From positions 70,563 through 122,107 of the forward strand of contig JBBDIG010000028.1 in NCBI GenBank assembly GCA_040880525.1: a stretch of 51,545 nucleotides of DNA, given 5' to 3'. The translations under genes were made by a program, and so were the position numbers. Of the stretch, positions 33,827 to 42,754 are shown in pieces. Within the stretch, counting starts at the first letter, position 1. Each line of letters begins with the position of its first letter. This stretch comes from Bacteroidia bacterium. GTDB taxonomy: Bacteria; Bacteroidota; Bacteroidia; CAILMK01; JBBDIG01. The notes beneath the pieces were generated by a model. It did no database searches and was not told the origin of the DNA. It saw nothing but the letters and a program-made list of their open reading frames with translations.

Positions 33827-34838
33827 CGGTTCATCAGGTTTTCATCCCCGTTGGGCTGAGTATTGCCGGCAAAATAATATAGCTTTTAAATTGGTGGATT
33901 GCTATGCCAGTGATATAATCCATCAAATTCAGGATTGCGATGCATTGATGTGGCACCACAGCCAGGGAAATCCCAAAGACATTCTGATTGCAAAACAGAT
34001 CCTCTATGCACTGGAACATAGTGGGTTTAGGGTCTTCCCGGATTTCCGTACCGCATGGCACTTTGATGACAAAGTGGCCCAGAAATATTTACTGGAAGCA
34101 TTGGGTGCTCCTATAGTACCTTCTTATGTTTTTGTGGAAAAGAAAACAGCATTGGCCTGGGCGGAGGAGACACATTTTCCAAAGGTTTTTAAATTGCGGG
34201 GCGGGGCGGGCTCATCCAATGTTCGGTTGGCCAGGAATCGGTCAGAAGCATTCCGCCTAATCAAAAAAGCATTTGGCTCCGGTTTCTCCAATTACAATGC
34301 ATTAGGAAACCTAATGGAGCGCTGGCGAAAATGGAGATTTGGTAAAACAACAATAACCGATGTAGCCAAAGGCATCATACGGCTGGGTTATAAACCACCT
34401 TTTGCAAAAATAGGCGGTAGAGAAAGGGGATATGTGTATTTTCAGGATTTTATCCCAGGCAATGATTCAGATATTAGAGTGGTGGTGATAGGGGAAAGGG
34501 CGTTTGCTTTGAAACGCATGGTGAGGCAAGGGGATTTCAGAGCTTCCGGGAGTGGTGAAATTCAATATGAGCGCGACCTATTTGACCTTGCAACAGTTGC
34601 CCTTTCATTTAAAATCACCAAAGATATGGCAGCCCAGTGTGTAGCCTTCGACTATGTGTATACGAGTGAAGCCAAACCACTTTTAGTGGAAATAAGCTAT
34701 GGATTTGCACCTGGTGCGTATGACACTTGTCCGGGCTACTGGGATTCTGAACTCAGGTGGCACAATGACAAATTCAATCCTCAAGGCTGGATGGTGGACC
34801 TTTTATTAAGGGCTGTAAATGAAGACAAGAGAGATTAA
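33807..34838 (+). CDS. ATP-grasp ligase
   Basis: RimK-like ATP-grasp enzyme (343 aa) that should join a carboxylate to an amine with ATP. Visible: HFDDKVAQKYLLEALGAPIVPSYVF (pre-domain), FPKVFKLRGGAGSSNVRL (ATP-binding Lys), DFIPGNDSDIRVVVIG and a final LLVEISYGFAPG metal-site region. It overlaps the CapA-like gene and the next sulfotransferase by 20 nt each. It may add an amino acid or acyl group to the polysaccharide building block; unproven. Confidence 0.75.
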   Translation: MKLAIHSGSSGFHPRWAEYCRQNNIAFKLVDCYASDIIHQIQDCDALMWHHSQGNPKDILIAKQILYALEHSGFRVFPDFRTAWHFDDKVAQKYLLEALGAPIVPSYVFVEKKTALAWAEETHFPKVFKLRGGAGSSNVRLARNRSEAFRLIKKAFGSGFSNYNALGNLMERWRKWRFGKTTITDVAKGIIRLGYKPPFAKIGGRERGYVYFQDFIPGNDSDIRVVVIGERAFALKRMVRQGDFRASGSGEIQYERDLFDLATVALSFKITKDMAAQCVAFDYVYTSEAKPLLVEISYGFAPGAYDTCPGYWDSELRWHNDKFNPQGWMVDLLLRAVNEDKRD

Positions 34839-35691
34839 GATACTGTATATAACGGGCAACGGTCATTCAGGGTCTACACTTTTAGATATTGTTCTGGGGT
34901 CCGCGCCTGGCTTTTTTAGCGCTGGCGAAGTAAGCTCTGTAACCCGTCCCACCATTCATGAAGAATATTGTTCATGTGGGAAGCAAATTGGGGAATGCCC
35001 TTTTTGGAAGGAGGTATGGCAACTTTGGAAAGACCGGAGTACTCTGTCAGGGCAGGAATACCGGACATTGCGGCTGCGATATGAAAGGAGCATTACTAGT
35101 TTTATTACATTAAAAAACAGGTTTTGGCCAGGGAGAAAATTTCTTGGCTATTGCGAAGCAACCAGAATTCTTTTTGAGGCTATTCAAGAAGTATCAGGTG
35201 CAGAGGTAATTATTGACTCCTCAAAATCACCCACCCGAATAGCAGTATTGAGGAGGTTCTCGGAACTGTCTGTAATCCATCTGATCCGGAATTTTACAGG
35301 TGTATTAAATTCTGCGAAAAGTTCATCCAAGAAAGATATTAAGGCGGGGATAGAGGAGGATAATCCAGCCCGAAGCACCATTAAAACATGGGCAAGTTGG
35401 TTCCTTACCCACTTACAGTGCGAAATTTTTTGCATTGGCATAAAAAGTAATAAATTAAGGTACAGAGAATATTTGAATGATCCTGAGAAACTGGAAAAAT
35501 TGGATCCTGCTTTTGCGGGTATATTAGATAGAGCTCCATTTACTTCTGAGCACATGCTGGCAGGCAATAAGATTCGATTGAAAAAATCATTAAAGGTTGA
35601 TAAGGATTTGGGATTTAAATATACTCGTTTGAATCACAAGAATTTGTTGATAGCAAAAATTACTGAGAGGTTATTTTGGTTTTGGAATTGA
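34819..35691 (+). CDS. Sulfotransferase family protein
   Basis: PAPS sulfotransferase candidate (290 aa) with P-loop YITGNGHSGSTLLDIVLGSAPG, the CSCGKQIGECPFW cysteine cluster of one sulfotransferase branch near residue 48, DSSKSPTRIAVL and HLIRNFTGVLNS near 155. The RDP motif is replaced by RNF, a possible sign of divergence. It ends the coupled block beginning at 31575. Confidence 0.78.
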   Translation: MKTREIKILYITGNGHSGSTLLDIVLGSAPGFFSAGEVSSVTRPTIHEEYCSCGKQIGECPFWKEVWQLWKDRSTLSGQEYRTLRLRYERSITSFITLKNRFWPGRKFLGYCEATRILFEAIQEVSGAEVIIDSSKSPTRIAVLRRFSELSVIHLIRNFTGVLNSAKSSSKKDIKAGIEEDNPARSTIKTWASWFLTHLQCEIFCIGIKSNKLRYREYLNDPEKLEKLDPAFAGILDRAPFTSEHMLAGNKIRLKKSLKVDKDLGFKYTRLNHKNLLIAKITERLFWFWN

Positions 35692-35773
35692 TTATCATTC
35701 CAAATGATTTTATTACCGTTCTTTTTTACAGGGCTGAGAAGATTTAGAAGTGTTTGTTTAGGTAAAAGTAGGA

Positions 35774-38074
35774 TTGTTAAATAAAGTGAAGCAGAGAGTT
35801 TTGTTTGTATTGCCCACTCTTCATGCGGGAGGTACAGAAAATTACGCCCTTAGGTTCATCCGTTTTTATGGAAATGAGTCTGTTGAATGGCATGTCTTAT
35901 CACTTAACCAGACTAAAGGCGACCTGCATGAGGAGTTTTCAAGTTTAGGGTGTCGAATACATTATCAATCTATCGGGTACTTAAACATCATGAAATTTTA
36001 TAAATTTTATGATTTACTTAAAAAATATCGCTTTGATATAATCTGCACGTTTAATGGCAATTTTGGGGGTGTTCCATTAGCCATTGCAAGTATAGCCGGA
36101 ATTAAGCACCGGATTGCCTGGCACCGCAGGTCCACCAATGCCTTTCATGAAAGTTATCTGAAAGTCAGTTATAACAAGTTAGCCAACCGTCTTATTCGCA
36201 GATATGCTACTACTATTCTATCAAATAGCCGGTTTGCTCTTGGTAATTTCTATAATGATTATTGGCTAAAGGACAATCGGTTTAAGATCATAAGAAATGG
36301 CCTGGATATCAAAATGTTTTCCAGGGGAATTACGAGGGACGAAGCCCGGAAACAACTGGGACTGCCGCTAGATAAATTTATCATTGGTCATGTGGGTCGG
36401 TATGCCCCTGCCAAGAATCATGAGACGATCTTCAAAGTGGCGGCTGAAATCAAACTTCACCTTCCGGAAATCCATTTTTTATTTTGTGGTAAAGACACGG
36501 ATTCTGACCTTTTTAAAAGGAAGCTGGAAGAGTATGGGATCACATCCATCAGTTTTACCATGGGCTTGGTAGAGGATGTTCCTTTGCTATACAAGAGCTT
36601 CGACTTGTTCTTTTTTCCCTCGGTGACAGAAGGGCAGCCAAATGCTTTAATTGAAGCGATGGTATCAGATATACCCATCTTAACTTCCAATATTCCCTCT
36701 ATACTAGAAGTATTACCGGAGGAAATAGCAGGACAAATGCCATCACCTCTTGATCATGGAGCATTTACGGCAATGATATTACAGTTAAAGGAAGATCTTT
36801 CGAAACGTGATTTGTTTCGTTGCCTGGACTATGCCCGCAATCGGTTTGACGGAAAAGAGAACTTCGAATTGTTCAAAAGGGAACTGTATATAGATAAACC
36901 AAAGAGAAAGGTTTTGTTTGCATTTGATGGGTACTTGTATCAAGATGTTGATGGGGCCTATTTTGGCGTGTATGTGGATGCAGCTACCAAGAACAGATAC
37001 TTAAGTTTAGGTGATCATGTTACTTTCTTAATGCGTTTAGAATCTCTTGAGGAAGGAGGAAATCATCGTTATAGTCCTATCCTATCGGATAACTTTTCAT
37101 TTATTGAGGTGCCCAATTTTAAATCGATTAGAAGGTGGGTCAAATACCATAGGAAAGCAAAGAAAGTAATAGAGGCCGCTGTAAAGGAGAATGACGTGGT
37201 GGTAGCCCGATTGCCCTCAGCCATTGGACGACTTACCATCGAGGCAGCAAAGAAATTTGATAAACCCCACCTGGTGGAATTCGTAGGCTGTACTTTTGAT
37301 GGATACTGGAATTATAACTGGAAGGGGAAATTGATTGCACATTTCAAGTTGGTGCAAATGCAAAAGCTTGTGCAAGGTTTACCTTATGTTATATATGTTA
37401 CTAAAGAATTTTTACAGAGGAGATACCCTACTCGGGGTAAGCAGATTTCCTGTTCAAATGTAGAGCTAAATGCCTTGGATGATTCAGACCTGATACAACG
37501 ATTGGAAAGAATTCACCGATGCAATGTAAAAGAGATGGTCGTGGCTACAATTGCAGCGATAGATGTACCTTATAAAGGCCAGGACGATATCATTAAAGTG
37601 ATAGCCCATTTAAACAATAACGAGGGTTGGCATCTCCGGTATAAAATAATAGGGCAAGGCAACCCAACCCGGTTAAAAGAAATTGCCCAACAACTGGGTA
37701 TTACGAATGATGTGGAAATTGTGGGAAGCTTAAAACATGCTGAAGTATTTGATCAATTGCGGGATATTGAACTTTATATTCAACCCAGCAAACAAGAAGG
37801 ATTACCAAGAGCATTGATTGAGGCTATGAGTGTAGCCTGTCCCGCTTTAGGTGCCAGGACCGCTGGTATTCCAGAATTGTTGGATGATAGATGCATTTTC
37901 TCTCCGGGAAGAATTCAGCAGATTACCCAAAGGATATCATCCATAGATCAGGAATGGCTAATTGAACAAGCGAGGAGAAATTTTGATGTCGCCAAAGATT
38001 ATCAAAAGGACATCTTAGAAAATAGACGAAAGAAATTCTATAAAGAGTTCCTTTCAGATCATGGATTTGATTAG
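35774..38074 (+). CDS. Fused double glycosyltransferase (GT4-GT4)
   Basis: A 766-aa protein made of two GT-B units. Residues ~8-375 form a complete GT4 transferase (LPTLHAGGTENYALRFI; RNGLDIKMF; HVGRYAPAKNHETIF; E-x7-E in PSVTEGQPNALIEAM). Residues ~380-760 hold a second GT-B unit that starts RKVLFAFDGYLYQDVDGAYFG, with ATIAAIDVPYKGQDD and SKQEGLPRALIEAMSVACPALG. The two active sites could add consecutive sugars. Start TTG 35774; a GTG 12 nt later is an alternative. No frame break occurs at the junction. Confidence 0.85.
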   Translation: MLNKVKQRVLFVLPTLHAGGTENYALRFIRFYGNESVEWHVLSLNQTKGDLHEEFSSLGCRIHYQSIGYLNIMKFYKFYDLLKKYRFDIICTFNGNFGGVPLAIASIAGIKHRIAWHRRSTNAFHESYLKVSYNKLANRLIRRYATTILSNSRFALGNFYNDYWLKDNRFKIIRNGLDIKMFSRGITRDEARKQLGLPLDKFIIGHVGRYAPAKNHETIFKVAAEIKLHLPEIHFLFCGKDTDSDLFKRKLEEYGITSISFTMGLVEDVPLLYKSFDLFFFPSVTEGQPNALIEAMVSDIPILTSNIPSILEVLPEEIAGQMPSPLDHGAFTAMILQLKEDLSKRDLFRCLDYARNRFDGKENFELFKRELYIDKPKRKVLFAFDGYLYQDVDGAYFGVYVDAATKNRYLSLGDHVTFLMRLESLEEGGNHRYSPILSDNFSFIEVPNFKSIRRWVKYHRKAKKVIEAAVKENDVVVARLPSAIGRLTIEAAKKFDKPHLVEFVGCTFDGYWNYNWKGKLIAHFKLVQMQKLVQGLPYVIYVTKEFLQRRYPTRGKQISCSNVELNALDDSDLIQRLERIHRCNVKEMVVATIAAIDVPYKGQDDIIKVIAHLNNNEGWHLRYKIIGQGNPTRLKEIAQQLGITNDVEIVGSLKHAEVFDQLRDIELYIQPSKQEGLPRALIEAMSVACPALGARTAGIPELLDDRCIFSPGRIQQITQRISSIDQEWLIEQARRNFDVAKDYQKDILENRRKKFYKEFLSDHGFD

Positions 38075-38176
38075 CGTGTCGACACATGAAATAAAGATAT
38101 TTTACAGGGGACAAGTCGGTTTTTTTTGCATTTCAGTCGTGAAAAATGACAATAAAGAAGTCGTAGTATTCATTCA

Positions 38177-39340
38177 ATGAAAAAGAACTTAGTAATCGTT
38201 CAATCATCGGCTAATGCCAACATGATTTCAAATTTTGGCCGTAACATTTCCGATTTGCTACAGGAATCCGGTTGTGACTATCACATCATTTACTCCAGTG
38301 AACAAACCAATAAGAAGGTGGCCCTGGAGGAATTAGGAGAACTGGAAGCCCAATTGCATGAATGTCCCATCCCTCAGTTCATGGCAGTTTCAACCATTAT
38401 CAAATTGCCCTGGACTTTGATGAAGTTTTATCTAGTACTCCGAAAAATTAAACCCGATGTCATTTATACGCGGGGCACTTTGGTGGGTTTTGTGGGAAGA
38501 ATTGCAGCTAAGCTTGTCGGGGTAAAACGCATTTATCACCATCAGGATGATTTCCTCCATCGGGAAGAACAGTTGGGCTCTTTTCAAAAATGGCTCTTTC
38601 GAAAAGTTGATGTATCGCTGACAAAGATTACCAACAAGATATTTTTTGTTAGCGATACAATTCTTAAGGAGGCGATTGACTCAGGTATAGACCAGCAAAA
38701 GTGTATAATGGTAGGGCATGATCTTCATCCCAAGTTTGTAGCATCAGCAAAGAATATTTATGAGGGGAGGCATCCCATAGTTGAAGCCATAATGAATGAT
38801 CGGAACACCTTTGTGGTCGGATCAATCGCCAGAATTGAGGATTTTAAAGGTATTGATACCATCATTTCGGTGGCACACCATTTCAAGAATGTGGACACTG
38901 ATGTGAAGTTTCTGATCAGGGGTAATGGTAGTAAGCGGGAAAAGTATCAAGCCAAGATCCGGGAAGAAGGCTTGGGGAACATAGTGCATTTAGTCAGTGA
39001 CTATTTACCTGCAAATGAAATTCCCTGGCTATTCAAGAGTTTTGATGTCTTCTTCCTGCCAACTAGACGGGAGGGTTTTGGGATGGTCTTCGCAGAGGCA
39101 ATGTGCATGGGTCGACCGGTTGTAGGGCCCAAAATATATCCTGTTGTGGAAGTCGTTCCTGAAGGGCTTGGTTATCTCATTGAACCGGAAAATACGTTGG
39201 CTTATGTGGAAGCTATAAAAGATATCGTACAAAATGAAGCAAAGAGAAATGCTTTAGGCCATAAAGCCAAAGAATATGCATTGGAACGTTGGGGTAAAAA
39301 AAGTTCTGCTGAACAAGTAGTGAATGTATTATTAGGTTAG
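38177..39340 (+). CDS. GT4 family glycosyltransferase
   Basis: GT-B transferase (387 aa): N-terminal SNFGRNISDLLQESGCDYHIIYSS, a YTRGTLVGFVGRIAAKLVGVKRIYHHQDDF acceptor region, and a donor domain with VGSIARIEDFKGIDTII, IRGNGSKREKYQAKIRE and LPTRREGFGMVFAEAMCMGRPVV near residue 290. Resembles transferases of capsule and lipid-linked glycan pathways. Sugar unknown. Confidence 0.87.
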   Translation: MKKNLVIVQSSANANMISNFGRNISDLLQESGCDYHIIYSSEQTNKKVALEELGELEAQLHECPIPQFMAVSTIIKLPWTLMKFYLVLRKIKPDVIYTRGTLVGFVGRIAAKLVGVKRIYHHQDDFLHREEQLGSFQKWLFRKVDVSLTKITNKIFFVSDTILKEAIDSGIDQQKCIMVGHDLHPKFVASAKNIYEGRHPIVEAIMNDRNTFVVGSIARIEDFKGIDTIISVAHHFKNVDTDVKFLIRGNGSKREKYQAKIREEGLGNIVHLVSDYLPANEIPWLFKSFDVFFLPTRREGFGMVFAEAMCMGRPVVGPKIYPVVEVVPEGLGYLIEPENTLAYVEAIKDIVQNEAKRNALGHKAKEYALERWGKKSSAEQVVNVLLG

Positions 39341-39353
39341 AGGTAAAATCCTG

Positions 39354-39563
39354 TTGAACTGGATTTTATATAATACACTAAGTGAGGTTTTTGGTTTGGT
39401 GAAAAAAGTTACAGGATTAAGTACGAAGATTATTTTAAGAGATCCTGAGAGGATGATAAAGGTAAATCCTGTTATGGGGCATTTAAATGCGGAATCAACC
39501 TATTCGGCTCCCTACAGGCTGACAGGTAATGTAATCCGTCTAAAGAAAAAACCTGACCATTGA
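39354..39563 (+). CDS. Small hypothetical protein or gene remnant
   Basis: A 69-aa reading frame with TTG start, 14 nt after the GT4 stop. It has no recognised motif (NPVMGHLNAESTYSAPYRLTG near the C-terminus). The next 116 bp up to the sulfotransferase gene carry no gene, and the area downstream holds clear gene remnants, so this too may be a truncated relic rather than a functional gene. Confidence 0.35.
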   Translation: MNWILYNTLSEVFGLVKKVTGLSTKIILRDPERMIKVNPVMGHLNAESTYSAPYRLTGNVIRLKKKPDH

Positions 39564-39679
39564 CGCTGATCTGGGGTTTCATTATAAGCGATTAAGTTCA
39601 GTCAATTGCAAGGGGAAGTTGGATTGATCGCTTGTTTTGGTTTTGGAGATGATAATTTAATGTTCTTAAACAATTTATA

Positions 39680-40369
39680 ATGATGAGGAGTAGTGTAAAA
39701 TCAAACCCTGTTCTTTTCTGGCTGTGGTATCACCTTTACCGCAAACACCGCGGTGTTAGGGTTAACTGGTTCAAAAAAGAAAGTTCCTTTTATTTCGATG
39801 GCTTTCCACGCTCAGGAAATACCTTTGGTATTTTTCTGATCCGGAGTATCTGGCCGCAATTGCATGTGGTACATCATCTTCATGCTGTGGCGCCCATTAA
39901 GATTGCATTAAAACGCAAACTCCCGGTTTTTATCCTGTTTCGTGATCCCTTAAATGCTATAAGTTCCTATTACCTCAAGCACTTTGCTCTGCGGGGTAGA
40001 GCACCTGCCGATGATGCCCTTGATCAAACACTTTTACAGATGTTGATCTCTGATTATATTCAATATTATCAATATGTAAACGACAACAGGAACCGGGTAA
40101 ATCTATTTACGTTTGGGATGATCACAAAAAGTCCTGCTGAAGTGATGAAAAACATCAATAGTAAATTGCCTGAAAGAGCAATGTTAAATGACGCAACCAT
40201 AGAAGCGAAAGTGAATGAATTAAAGGATAAACCTTTTGGGGCAAAAGACAAATTAGGTGCGAGCTTCCCCACAGTGGAAAAGGAAATTAAAAAGAAAAAA
40301 GTAATTGTTTTTTTGCAGAACCATCCTGATTTTCAGAAATGTCAAAGCCTTTATCAAAATCTTGCCTAA
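39680..40369 (+). CDS. Sulfotransferase-like protein
   Basis: Short sulfotransferase candidate (229 aa): P-loop YFDGFPRSGNTFGIFLIRS near residue 39 and VFILFRDPLNAISSYYLKH near 88. It lies just before the remnant zone 40373-41036 and ends within a few bases of it. The C-terminus is short but ends naturally. Confidence 0.75.
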   Translation: MMRSSVKSNPVLFWLWYHLYRKHRGVRVNWFKKESSFYFDGFPRSGNTFGIFLIRSIWPQLHVVHHLHAVAPIKIALKRKLPVFILFRDPLNAISSYYLKHFALRGRAPADDALDQTLLQMLISDYIQYYQYVNDNRNRVNLFTFGMITKSPAEVMKNINSKLPERAMLNDATIEAKVNELKDKPFGAKDKLGASFPTVEKEIKKKKVIVFLQNHPDFQKCQSLYQNLA

Positions 40370-40372
40370 GCC

Positions 40373-40678
40373 CGTATTATCATTCATCGTTATGCATTAA
40401 CTTCTGGTGGAGCTGAACGGGTCATCAGCCAGTTGGCCAATTATAGGGCGGAGAAAGGATATGATGTGGAAGTTATTATTCTTGCCAAGAGGCCCCATTT
40501 TTCTTCGTTGCACGCTGATGTTAAATGAACAGAGCCCGGTTTCTCAATTAATGAAAGGCCACGAATTTTATTTCAATGGAAGAACTTCTTGTGGTTGCGG
40601 AACCGGCTTCGAAAATTAAAAGTACAGGTCTTTCTTTCCGTGGGGGAAAAATTTCCATACCATCAGTTTGACGCTTGA
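40373..40678 (+). pseudogene. Remnant of a GT4 glycosyltransferase N-terminus
   Basis: Translation in one frame gives RIIIHRYALTSGGAERVISQ and LANYRAEKGYDVEVIIL, the acceptor-domain start of a GT4 transferase, then an in-frame TGA at 40526-40528, then continuing homologous-looking sequence (GFSINERPRILFQWK ... LRNRLRKLKVQVFLS) up to TGA 40676. Only about 100 codons remain; the donor domain is missing. Confidence 0.75.
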
Positions 40679-40679
40679 T

Positions 40680-41036
40680 GTTGCTACCCGGTATATGGCA
40701 CGCACCAAAGCATCTCTGGATGTTGAGGAACCTGGTCAAACCGGATTAACAATGCGAACCATTTAGGTTTTAGGGGCAAAGAGAAAACTTATTACCACAA
40801 ATCAAAAAAGCAAAGAATATGATTTTTACGATTCGGATAATGTTATGGTGATTGATCGTCAGGTACCAGTAATTGACCCGGATTTTATTAAATCACCTTT
40901 TGTTGATATTCCTTCAGGTATATATTATAATTATTCAATATCCGGCTGGATAAATGATGTTTTTAGCGATTTACAGGCTGGTTATTTTCATGCGGTTTTA
41001 ATGTCGTCAATTCATGGTTGCGATGAAAATAATTGA
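40680..41036 (+). pseudogene. Remnant of an Eps11J/RfaS-like protein C-terminus
   Basis: The frame encodes LDVEEPGQTGLTMRTI, an in-frame TAG (40764-40766), then VLGAKRKLITTNQKSKEYDF and PVIDPDFIKSPFVDIPSGIY ... YSISGWINDVF. The pattern QTGLTMRT, GAxxKLITTN and a YSIxxW end is familiar from the C-terminus of capsule/LPS proteins of the Eps11J/RfaS type. The N-terminal part is missing. It abuts the GT4 remnant, so a deletion joined the two. The next gene starts inside its last codons. Confidence 0.6.
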
Positions 41037-42156
41037 TCATTTCAAGAACATTCCTGGCTGGCGTACCAAACGAAAGTTGGTGGTTTTTTCGGTGGATGAC
41101 TACGGTAATGTGCGGGTTGATTCAAGTGAATCAAGGAAAGCCTTGGATGAAGCCGGATACCCGGCCCTAAAGCGTTTTGACCGTTATGACGCCCTGGAGA
41201 CAAGGGAAGACCTGGAGGCACTTTTTGAGGTGCTGGATACGGTGAAGGACCAACATGGGAAGCCAGCCGTTTTTACCCCTTATGCCCTGACCCGTAACAT
41301 TGATTTTGAGAAGATGGCATCGGAGGATGACGGACAGTATTATTCAGAACTGGTGAGCCATACATTCGAAAGAAAAGCGGAACAAGATCCAATCCCATAT
41401 CAAGGCACCTGGAAACTCTGGCAAAAAGGCATGGAGGAGGGATATCTTTCACCGGAATTTCATGGACGGGAGCATTTCAATCTCAGGGTTTTTCTTCAGA
41501 AGTTAAAGGAAAAGGATGCGCAGCTTATGGCATCCCTGAAGCATCGCTCCAATATTGCTCTCCAAACCAAAGGGGATGGAAATTTCAAGTACAGTGCAGC
41601 ATTTGGCTTTAAGAACAAGGAGGATCTCGCAGGTATGCCGGAAATTATAAAAGAAGGGATGCTTGATTTCCGGGAAGTCTATGGACGGCAGGCCACTGTT
41701 TTTACCCCATCGGCAAGTCAGTTTCCGCCCTCGCTTGTGAAGCACCTCCCCGAATATGGCATAGAGGCACTTGACAAACCTTTTTTTACAAAGCGTTATC
41801 AGGAATCCGGAAAGTATGCAAGGGAATTCAACTTCCTTGGGTACGATAAAAAAAACGGCCTCACCATTCTTGTTCGTAACGTGATCTTTGAACCAATAGA
41901 CGACAATACAGATCGTTGGATTAACCTGGCGTTGCGCCAGATAGAAGCTGCCTTCCGCTGGGGCAAACCAGCCAACATCAGTTCTCACCGCGTTAACTTT
42001 TGTGGACATATTGATAAGAAGAATCGTGAGAAAGGGCTGGATGCATTGAAAGTGTTGCTTGGAAAGATTGTGGAACGCTGGCCGGATGCAGAGTTTATTT
42101 CGGCCCGTGACCTTGCCAAAATAATAGGAAAGTCGGAAAAGGTTGAGCGTCTATAG
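41014..42156 (+). CDS. Polysaccharide deacetylase-like protein, copy 2
   Basis: Paralogue of 31575 (380 aa). KRKLVVFSVDDYGNVRVDS supplies the Asp pair and SPEFHGREHFNLRVFLQ the His pair; TPSASQFPPSL and SSHRVNFCGHIDKKNR match the later motifs. Start may be ATG 41014 or ATG 41023 (MKIIDHFKNIPGW), the latter being closer to the NLPGWRT start of copy 1. It overlaps the following sugar transferase gene by 14 nt. Confidence 0.65.
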   Translation: MVAMKIIDHFKNIPGWRTKRKLVVFSVDDYGNVRVDSSESRKALDEAGYPALKRFDRYDALETREDLEALFEVLDTVKDQHGKPAVFTPYALTRNIDFEKMASEDDGQYYSELVSHTFERKAEQDPIPYQGTWKLWQKGMEEGYLSPEFHGREHFNLRVFLQKLKEKDAQLMASLKHRSNIALQTKGDGNFKYSAAFGFKNKEDLAGMPEIIKEGMLDFREVYGRQATVFTPSASQFPPSLVKHLPEYGIEALDKPFFTKRYQESGKYAREFNFLGYDKKNGLTILVRNVIFEPIDDNTDRWINLALRQIEAAFRWGKPANISSHRVNFCGHIDKKNREKGLDALKVLLGKIVERWPDAEFISARDLAKIIGKSEKVERL

Positions 42157-42754
42157 AGATTACCTTAAGCGTCCCTTTGATTTTGTTGCCAGCCTTTGTG
42201 CATTGCTCCTGCTGTCTCCGTTCATTTTATTGCTGACCCTCCTTCTGGCTTTGGCTAACCAGGGTTCTCCTTTTTTCTTCCAGGAACGGCCCGGCTGGCG
42301 CGAGCAAAGGATTAGAATAGTGAAGTTCAAATCAATGAACGACAAAAAGGATGCTGCAGGAAATTTATTGCCCGATAATCAGCGATTAACCAAAATGGGC
42401 CACTTTATAAGAAAGACTTCTTTGGACGAACTGCCCCAACTTTTTAATGTATTAATTGGTGATATGAGCCTGGTAGGCCCGCGCCCGCTGTTGTTTAAAT
42501 ACATACCCCTTTATTCTCTGGAGCAAAGACGAAGACACGCGGTTCGGCCCGGTATTACCGGATTGGCGCAGGTAAGCGGCAGGAATTCGATAAGCTGGCA
42601 GAAAAAATTTGAGCATGATGTCCGGTATATTGATAATATTTCTTTTCTATTAGATATGAAAATTATTTTTAGAACAATAAAAAAAGTGATTCTGAAGGAA
42701 GGAATAAACCAATCGGCTGAACGCCCAATGCAACCTTTTAAGGGAAATAACTGA
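42143..42754 (+). CDS. PglC/WcaJ-type initiating phosphoglycosyltransferase
   Basis: Monotopic phosphoglycosyltransferase (203 aa, PglC-like length) that moves a sugar-phosphate to undecaprenyl phosphate to begin the repeat unit. One N-terminal membrane hairpin (FDFVASLCALLLLSPFILLL) precedes the catalytic VKFKSMND, KMGHFIRKTSLDELPQLFNVL, GDMSLVGPRPLL and RPGITGLAQVSGRN signatures. With the acetyltransferase at 43756 and aminotransferase at 47250 it resembles a PglC/D/E bacillosamine set. Start TTG. Confidence 0.9.
   Translation: MSVYRDYLKRPFDFVASLCALLLLSPFILLLTLLLALANQGSPFFFQERPGWREQRIRIVKFKSMNDKKDAAGNLLPDNQRLTKMGHFIRKTSLDELPQLFNVLIGDMSLVGPRPLLFKYIPLYSLEQRRRHAVRPGITGLAQVSGRNSISWQKKFEHDVRYIDNISFLLDMKIIFRTIKKVILKEGINQSAERPMQPFKGNN

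Noticed and set aside
38076-38085. GTGTCGACAC palindrome after the fused glycosyltransferase gene
   Set aside because: A 10-bp palindrome without a U-tract or a second copy is weak evidence for a site or terminator.
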